Shown one piece after another: positions 4,862 to 10,022 of a stretch of 10,022 nucleotides of DNA. This DNA comes from an uncultured Desulfuromonadales bacterium (lineage in GTDB: Bacteria; Desulfobacterota; Desulfuromonadia; Desulfuromonadales; Geopsychrobacteraceae), in assembly GCA_947259685.1 (NCBI GenBank), contig CAMYNC010000205.1:1-10022 (forward strand), read 5' to 3'. Every line of letters begins with the position of its first letter. Position 1 is the first letter of the stretch. A program made the translations under genes and the position numbers. Under the pieces are notes generated by a model, which saw only the letters and a list, made by a program, of their open reading frames with translations, had not been told where the DNA came from and made no database searches.

Positions 4862-6562
4862 TCAGCTCCTGCTGTCAAAGGCCTTGACCAGATCAATCCG
4901 CGAGACCAGGCCCGCCGGGCGCTCGTCGGGATCGACAATGATGACCCGTTTGATCTTTTTATCCAACAGAATCTGCGAGAGGTCTCTTAAGGAGGCATCT
5001 TCTCCTGTGGTAATGGCCGGACAGGTCATGATCTCGGCAACCGTCTCACCTGGCGATTTTTTGGCCTGGTCACTCGGATGGATAACATTGACCAGCATAT
5101 CGACCAGTTGAGCATCCTGATGGATTGCGGAGAAAATGATATCCGACTCCGAGACCACTCCGATTACCCGATTATCGGCATCGACCACAGGAAAGCCGCT
5201 TAATCCCCGGGTAATAATCGTTTGCCGCACCTCGCTGACGGGAGTCTCCGGCACAACCGTCACCACCTCGCGCACCATGATATCCCGCGCGACCAGTTCC
5301 TCCTCGTCCCGATCTTCGACCAGCGGCGGAGCTTCCGGATGGCGAAGCTTGCCGCTATCCAGCGCCACCACCGCGCGAACCGCCAGGGTATAGAGCAAAC
5401 AGCCGAAAGCCCAGATGCCCAGACCGACCATGACCTCTCTAGCCGATGGCATATACTCATAGATTTCATGCAGGGTGCCGGGGATGAAGCCGGGCACGAT
5501 CAAGCCCATCCCCTTTTCAATCCAGATGCCGACAAAAACCATCACGCAAGCGATATTCAGGGTGACAAAGTTTTTCCGCGTGACCGGCAGGAGAAAGATG
5601 AAAAAACCGATGATATTAAAGATCATCGCCACCCAGATCCAGGGGACCAGACGGTTATGGCCGTGCAAGCCCTCCAGCAGGTATTTCATCTGGGCAATGT
5701 GCGCGGTGTTCGAGTAATACTCCTTGAAGATTTCAGCAAACATCAGCAGCAGATTGACCGCCATGGCATAAGCGACAATCTCCGCCAGTTTCATGATCGC
5801 CCGGTCGCGCACCTTAAAATCCATCACCCGCCGCAGCACCTGAAAGATGATAATCATCAATGCCGGCCCAGCGCAGAAGGCTGAGGCGAGAAAGCGTGGC
5901 GCCAGAATCGAAGCATTCCAGAAGGGCCTGGCGGCCAGACCATTGTAGAGATAAGCGGTGACGGTATGAATCCCGACCGCCCAGGGGATCGAAAGCAGAA
6001 TCAGCGGGATAACGATCCGATTGTTCGGTTCCTTGCCAAAATAGGTGCAGGAGCCGATATAGCAGGTGATCGTCAGATTGATGAGCAGATAACCGTTTAA
6101 CACCAGAACATCCCAGGCCAGAATCGAGGAGGGAAAGTTCAGCTTTCCCAGGCCGAGAATCATATGCCAGATCCGGTCGGGTCGGCCGATATCGACCACC
6201 ACAAACAGCATCGCCATAATCACCGCGGTGACCGCGAGCAGTTCGCCGAAAGCGACAATCCGCTTGATCGATTTAAAGTGGTAGAGGTAAGCAGGAATCA
6301 CCAACAGCACCGCCGCTGCGGCGACGCCGACCAGAAAGGTGAAATTGGAGATATAGAAACCCCAGGAGACCTGATCGCGCATATTGGTGACGATCAGCCC
6401 CTGATACACTTGGGTAAAATAGGCCACTACCCCCAGAAGAACGACAACCGTCAAGGAGCCCATCCAGATATAAAAGGCCTTGCCGCCAGCAAACATCACT
6501 TCAAACAGGCCGTGGGAAAAAACCTGGAATTCTTTTTTTATTTCGTCGATGGTCAATTCCAT
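4862..6562 (-). CDS. NrfD/PsrC-family quinone-interacting membrane protein with C-terminal CBS domain pair
   Basis: A 566-residue fusion. Residues about 27-415 hold ten hydrophobic helices of the NrfD/DsrP/HmcC type, membrane subunits that exchange electrons between menaquinone and an iron-sulfur or cytochrome partner. Typical segments include GKAFYIWMGSL in helix 1, SWGFYISNFTFLVG in helix 2 and IPWAVGIHTVTAYLYNGL in the middle. After a charged linker (LRHPEAPPLVEDRDEEE) come two CBS repeats, about 425-482 (ARDIMVREVVTVVPETPVSE ... GVVSESDIIF) and 505-560 (TVAEIMTCPAITTGE ... GLVSRIDLVKAF). Family topology puts the C-terminus in the cytoplasm, where a CBS pair could bind adenine nucleotides and tune the complex (inference). 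The usual NrfD protein lacks such a domain. The start ATG at 6562 has GAGGA (6571-6567) four bases upstream. It is 32 bp after ppc with no terminator, so it is probably the last gene of that operon. The partner iron-sulfur subunit is not in the window. Confidence 0.88.
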   Translation of the reverse strand: MELTIDEIKKEFQVFSHGLFEVMFAGGKAFYIWMGSLTVVVLLGVVAYFTQVYQGLIVTNMRDQVSWGFYISNFTFLVGVAAAAVLLVIPAYLYHFKSIKRIVAFGELLAVTAVIMAMLFVVVDIGRPDRIWHMILGLGKLNFPSSILAWDVLVLNGYLLINLTITCYIGSCTYFGKEPNNRIVIPLILLSIPWAVGIHTVTAYLYNGLAARPFWNASILAPRFLASAFCAGPALMIIIFQVLRRVMDFKVRDRAIMKLAEIVAYAMAVNLLLMFAEIFKEYYSNTAHIAQMKYLLEGLHGHNRLVPWIWVAMIFNIIGFFIFLLPVTRKNFVTLNIACVMVFVGIWIEKGMGLIVPGFIPGTLHEIYEYMPSAREVMVGLGIWAFGCLLYTLAVRAVVALDSGKLRHPEAPPLVEDRDEEELVARDIMVREVVTVVPETPVSEVRQTIITRGLSGFPVVDADNRVIGVVSESDIIFSAIHQDAQLVDMLVNVIHPSDQAKKSPGETVAEIMTCPAITTGEDASLRDLSQILLDKKIKRVIIVDPDERPAGLVSRIDLVKAFDSRS

Positions 6563-6594
6563 GGGGTCCTCAATTCTTGCCGCACACAGCTTTC

Positions 6595-9390
6595 TCAGCC
6601 GGTATTCCGCAAGCCGGCAGCGATGCAGCTGATGGTGGTTGCCAGCGCGTAGTTGAGCTCTTCGCTTTCTTCACCGGCCCGTTTCCGGCGCAGCAACTCG
6701 ATCTGGATCAGGCTGACCGGATCGATATAGGGGGTACGCACCCGCAGCGACCCGGCCAGGTCGGGATTGGTCTGCAACAGTTGCTGCTGCGCGGTCACCT
6801 GCAGGATCATTCGCCGGGTGCGGTAATATTCATCGATAAACATGTCGAAGACCCGCTCCCGAAGGGCGGAATCGGGAACCAGCGCGGCATAACAGCGGGC
6901 CAGCGGCAGGTCGACCTTGGAGAGGGCCATCTCAACGTTGCGCACCATGTCGAAGAAAAACGGAAAGCGCCGCATCATGGTGCGCAGCAACTGCTGCTCC
7001 TTATCACCCTTGGCGGCGAAACTCTCAAAGGCACTGCCGACTCCGAACCAACCCGGCACCAGCAAGCGACTCTGAATCCAGCCGAACGCCCAGGGGATGG
7101 CGCGCAGATCATCGAGGTTGCGACTCTGACCTCGCCGCGACGGCCGGGAACCGATCTTGGCCAGCTCGAACTCCAGAACCGGCGTTGCCTGCTCGAAATA
7201 GGGAACGATATCGGGATTTTCAGCAATCTTCTTGCGATAACAGCCGAAGGCATGCGCGCTCATCTGCTCCAGCGCCGCTTCCCAGGCGGGATCAGCTGAG
7301 GTTTCGACCAGCCCGGTCTGGGTCAGGGCTTCGAGGGAGGCAGCGACCATCAGTTCCAGGTTGCGTTTGGCCAGCTCGGGAGTGGAGTATTTGAAGTTGA
7401 TCACTTCGCCCTGCTCGGTCAGCTTGAAGGCCCCGGTGAAAGCGCCGGGCGGTTGCGCGATCAACGCCCGGTGGGTCGGGCCGCCACCCCGGCCAACCGT
7501 GCCGCCTCGGCCGTGGAACAGCTGCAGCTTGACGTTACAATCGGCGGCCACCTGATGTAGAGCGCGATGCGTCTTATAGACCTCCCAGGAGCTGGTCAAC
7601 ATGCCGCCATCCTTGTTCGAATCGGAATACCCGAGCATCACCTCCTGGGAACGTTGCCAGGAATCGAGGTAAGGAGCGTAGTCACTGCTCGACCAGAGTT
7701 TCCGGCAGATCGCTGGAGCGTTGCGTAGATCTTCAATCGATTCAAACAGCGGCACCGGCATCAGACCGGGGTCACTATGTTCGGCACGGCCGGCAGCAGA
7801 AACGCCACACATTTCCAGTAACCAGATCAACGAGAGATGATCCTGCACCGAACTGGCACCACTGATGACATAACTGCGAATCGCCTGCGGCTGGTCCGAA
7901 TTTTTGATTTTTGCGATGCCCCGCAGGGTGTCCAGCAGTTCCACCGTCTGCGCTGAAGGGCTTTCCGGCAGCGGATCGGCAGGGTTGGCCGTATGACTGG
8001 CCCCGGCGGCCAACTCAGCCAGGGCATTCGCATGAACTTTAGCATGCTGGCGGATATCCAAAGTATGCAGGTGAAAACCGAAAGTTCTGATCTTGCGGCA
8101 CAGCGGCTCCACCATTTGCGCATTCAGCTCCTGCCCGGCGTTGGCGAGCAAACTCTGGCTGAGGATCTCCAGGTCGGCCAGCAAGTCAACCGGTTGCGGA
8201 TAGGCTTGCGGATCAGTCTCATCAGTCAGCGTGCTTCGCAAGCGGTCGCGGATAATGGTGACATACTGTCGATAGAGTTCATTGGTCGGCAGGTAGTTGG
8301 CTGAGCGGGCGGCAGCAGGAAACTGCGCTGCGCTTTGCTGTAGGGCGGCACCCAAGTCCTCGGACACAGCAACCCTGCAGGTTGAGGGGGTCAGTAGTCT
8401 GCGCAGTTCTCCGATGCTCACAAGGTAATCGTTGAGAATCAGTTCACGCGCCTTCTGCAGTGCATCACGGGTACTGTCGATGCTGACAAAAGGATTACCG
8501 TCACGGTCCCCACCGATCCAGGAGCCGAAACGCACCAGCGTCGGTAACTGCTGTGGCCTGATCTCCCGCTGATAGATAGCGCTGAAGTCCCGTGCCATCT
8601 CTTCGTACAGGGCACTGATGGCAGGCAGCAGGGAGACCCGGTAGTGATCGAGCCCCATGGCGATCTCATCATTGACCGTCGGTTTCTGCCGCCGCACCTC
8701 ATCACTCTGCCAGAGTCCGCTGATCTCAGTCAGAATCGCCTGCTGTCCGATCGCAATCTGCTGATCATTCAGGGGCAACCGATCAAACCCTTCCAGTTGA
8801 CTGGCGATCCGGCGCCGTTTGGTCAACACTACCCGTCTGGCCACCTCGGTTGGGTGGGCGGTAAACACCGGCACCACCTGCACCTGCTGCAACCATTGCA
8901 GCGCCTGGTCGGCGTCAATACCCGCCTGACGCATCCGCTGCAGGGTCGCGCGCAACAGTCCCGGTTTATCTTTGCCGCCGGTCACCAGGTGGGCACGGCT
9001 GCGGCGTTTGCGGTGCACCGTCTCGGCCAGATTCGCCAGTTCGAAAAAGGTTGCAAAGGCTTTGGTAATCTGCAGATCGTCGGCTAGCCCCAACTTGGCG
9101 ACCAGCTCGATCGCTTGTCGCAGCAGGTCCTGTTCCTCAGAACTATCCAGCGCCGTTTCCCCCAGGTGGTCTTCCAGCTCGCGGTGACTGATTGCCAGCT
9201 GACGCAGCTGCTCTTCGATGTCGAAGAGTTTTTTTCCCGCCTGCTGCTTGATCACCTGTCCGAGCAACATGCCCAGCGAGCGGACATCCCGCCGCAACGG
9301 CAGGTCTTTGACCTGCGGGTCGGCAGAAATCAGTTCCTGCAAGCGTGCAACCTGATCGGGCGCACTCCAGAAAAGTTGTTGCTTACTCAT
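6595..9390 (-). CDS. ppc: Phosphoenolpyruvate carboxylase
   Basis: A 931-residue cytosolic enzyme that adds bicarbonate to phosphoenolpyruvate to form oxaloacetate and phosphate. All signature motifs are intact: TAHPTE with catalytic His179, GGDRDGNP (293-300), GYSDSNKDGG (587-596, Lys593), FHGRGGTVGRGGGP (from 625, with Arg628 and Arg634), a PWAFGWIQSR segment in the C-terminal third, and the canonical final RNTG, whose Asn binds the inhibitor aspartate in the E. coli enzyme. His179 lies about 40 residues later than in the E. coli protein (His138), so the N-terminal part is longer. The ATG at 9390 is supported by a strong AAGGAGGG (9403-9396). It lies between the flavoprotein gene (44 bp upstream) and the NrfD-CBS gene (32 bp downstream), pointing to a role in feeding the reductive C4 branch toward fumarate. 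Confidence 0.97.
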   Translation of the reverse strand: MSKQQLFWSAPDQVARLQELISADPQVKDLPLRRDVRSLGMLLGQVIKQQAGKKLFDIEEQLRQLAISHRELEDHLGETALDSSEEQDLLRQAIELVAKLGLADDLQITKAFATFFELANLAETVHRKRRSRAHLVTGGKDKPGLLRATLQRMRQAGIDADQALQWLQQVQVVPVFTAHPTEVARRVVLTKRRRIASQLEGFDRLPLNDQQIAIGQQAILTEISGLWQSDEVRRQKPTVNDEIAMGLDHYRVSLLPAISALYEEMARDFSAIYQREIRPQQLPTLVRFGSWIGGDRDGNPFVSIDSTRDALQKARELILNDYLVSIGELRRLLTPSTCRVAVSEDLGAALQQSAAQFPAAARSANYLPTNELYRQYVTIIRDRLRSTLTDETDPQAYPQPVDLLADLEILSQSLLANAGQELNAQMVEPLCRKIRTFGFHLHTLDIRQHAKVHANALAELAAGASHTANPADPLPESPSAQTVELLDTLRGIAKIKNSDQPQAIRSYVISGASSVQDHLSLIWLLEMCGVSAAGRAEHSDPGLMPVPLFESIEDLRNAPAICRKLWSSSDYAPYLDSWQRSQEVMLGYSDSNKDGGMLTSSWEVYKTHRALHQVAADCNVKLQLFHGRGGTVGRGGGPTHRALIAQPPGAFTGAFKLTEQGEVINFKYSTPELAKRNLELMVAASLEALTQTGLVETSADPAWEAALEQMSAHAFGCYRKKIAENPDIVPYFEQATPVLEFELAKIGSRPSRRGQSRNLDDLRAIPWAFGWIQSRLLVPGWFGVGSAFESFAAKGDKEQQLLRTMMRRFPFFFDMVRNVEMALSKVDLPLARCYAALVPDSALRERVFDMFIDEYYRTRRMILQVTAQQQLLQTNPDLAGSLRVRTPYIDPVSLIQIELLRRKRAGEESEELNYALATTISCIAAGLRNTG

Positions 9391-9434
9391 TGTCGCCCTC
9401 CTTTCCGCTCTCGGCGAGCACCTTTTTCACGATC

Positions 9435-10022
9435 TCAAAGCTTGTTGGAGATGAACTCCGGAAACAGCGCCGGAGATCTGGCGATATTCGAAATACGTAA
9501 CGATTTCAACTCATTGTGAAACCTTGTCACGTGCTCCAAGGTTGGGTTTCCAGGGGTGTCGTGCATCTTCTTGGCCGCGGCCAGACCGGCTCGCCGGCCG
9601 AAAACGAAAATATCCAGCAGTGAGTTCCCCATGCAGCGGTTATGGCCATGAATGCCGCCCGCCGCCTCGCCTGCCACATACAGGCCAGGCACCTTGGTCT
9701 CAGCCTTTTCATCGATGACCACCCCGCCGTTTTGATAATGCAGGGTCGGATAAATCAACAGCGGCTGCTTGGTTATGTTGATACCGGTGCGCATCATCTG
9801 TTTGTAGAGATGGGGCAGTTTCTTGCGTAAAAAACCTTTCCCTTTGGTTTCTTCCAGTTGCGGGGTATCAAGCCAGACGCCCTGCTGGCCACCCGGCGTT
9901 TGCAACCCCCGTCCCTGTTTGCATTCATTGATGATCGCCGAGGAGACCAGATCGCGAGTCTCCAGCTCACTGATAAAACGTTCACCGCGCTCGTTGCGCA
10001 ACTGGCCGCCGTGGCTGCGGAC
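9435..10022 (-). CDS. Fumarate reductase/succinate dehydrogenase-type flavoprotein, C-terminal part (gene runs off the window)
   Basis: The last 195 codons of a FAD-dependent oxidoreductase of the FrdA/SdhA/NadB superfamily; the 5' part lies beyond the window edge. At the edge, VRSHGGQLRNERGERF aligns with the RGEGGxLRNxxGERF block, and its Arg (codon 10019-10017) corresponds to the catalytic arginine. Further on are LHYQNGG (substrate-site His, codon 9740-9738), then VPGLYVAGEAAGG-HGHNR and GNSLLDIFVFGRRAG, the FAD-binding end of the fold with the second substrate arginine. Only 100 residues follow the HYQNGG histidine, against about 245 in E. coli FrdA, so the helical and C-terminal domains that normally follow are absent. 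This suggests a short subfamily or a truncated gene. Fumarate reduction is likely but not proven; SEH/GEGG differences at the active site loop leave room for another substrate. It leads into ppc after 44 bp without a terminator. Confidence 0.8.
   Translation of the reverse strand, partial: VRSHGGQLRNERGERFISELETRDLVSSAIINECKQGRGLQTPGGQQGVWLDTPQLEETKGKGFLRKKLPHLYKQMMRTGINITKQPLLIYPTLHYQNGGVVIDEKAETKVPGLYVAGEAAGGIHGHNRCMGNSLLDIFVFGRRAGLAAAKKMHDTPGNPTLEHVTRFHNELKSLRISNIARSPALFPEFISNKL

Noticed and set aside
5222..5884. A 220-codon plus-strand ORF within the NrfD-CBS gene, and similar long antisense ORFs within ppc
   Set aside because: They lie wholly antisense to clear protein families, and their composition is that of complementary-strand shadows.
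1..10022. CRISPR arrays, tRNA or rRNA genes, toxin-antitoxin or phage defence genes
   Set aside because: No regularly spaced repeats, no RNA gene motifs and no such protein families were seen on either strand.

Overview
The window is most likely from a mesophilic anaerobe of the Desulfuromonadales or a related deltaproteobacterial group. The basis is a menaquinone-linked NrfD-type membrane protein, a fumarate-reductase-type flavoprotein and a PEP carboxylase in one apparent operon, together with general protein similarity. This placement is inference; there is no rRNA or other taxonomic marker in the window.

Region 1 (1-1599) is accessory in character. A single homocysteine S-methyltransferase-family gene (229-1107) has its own predicted sigma70 promoter (163-191) and an intrinsic terminator (1204-1235). 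It is less GC-rich by eye than the genes to its right. Near-identical 28/27-bp repeats lie on both sides of it (34-61 and 1245-1272). Directly after the second repeat is a truncated IS256-family element: a possible left end and about 70 codons of the transposase N-terminus. It stops 10 bp short of the 3' end of znuA, so the right part of the IS has been lost.

Region 2 (1600-4695) is a complete, self-contained high-affinity zinc uptake locus. znuA (periplasmic Zn-binding protein, minus strand) is divergent from zur-znuC-znuB (Fur-family regulator, ATPase, permease, plus strand). The three plus-strand genes overlap at each junction. Between znuA and zur lies a perfect 15-bp palindrome, TGTTATAGTATAACA, matching the core of the classical Zur box. 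It overlaps the predicted znuA -10, so one operator probably controls both directions, including zur itself.

Region 3 (4696-4852) is a 152-bp non-coding miniature inverted-repeat element (MITE) with ends CCTAG...CTAGG and a flanking TTTAA duplication. It sits exactly at the znuB stop codon; the duplicated target regenerates the stop. Without it, znuB and the convergent gene would be separated by about 9 bp.

Region 4 (4862-10022, all minus strand) reads in transcription order: the 3' part of a fumarate reductase/succinate dehydrogenase-type flavoprotein, PEP carboxylase, and an NrfD-like ten-helix quinone-interacting membrane protein fused to two C-terminal CBS domains. Gaps are 44 and 32 bp, with good ribosome binding sites and no terminators, so this looks like an operon. 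PEP carboxylase supplies oxaloacetate, which the reductive TCA branch turns into fumarate, the possible substrate of the flavoprotein. The NrfD protein may connect the electron flow to the quinone pool, with the CBS pair as a plausible adenylate sensor. The coupling is inference.
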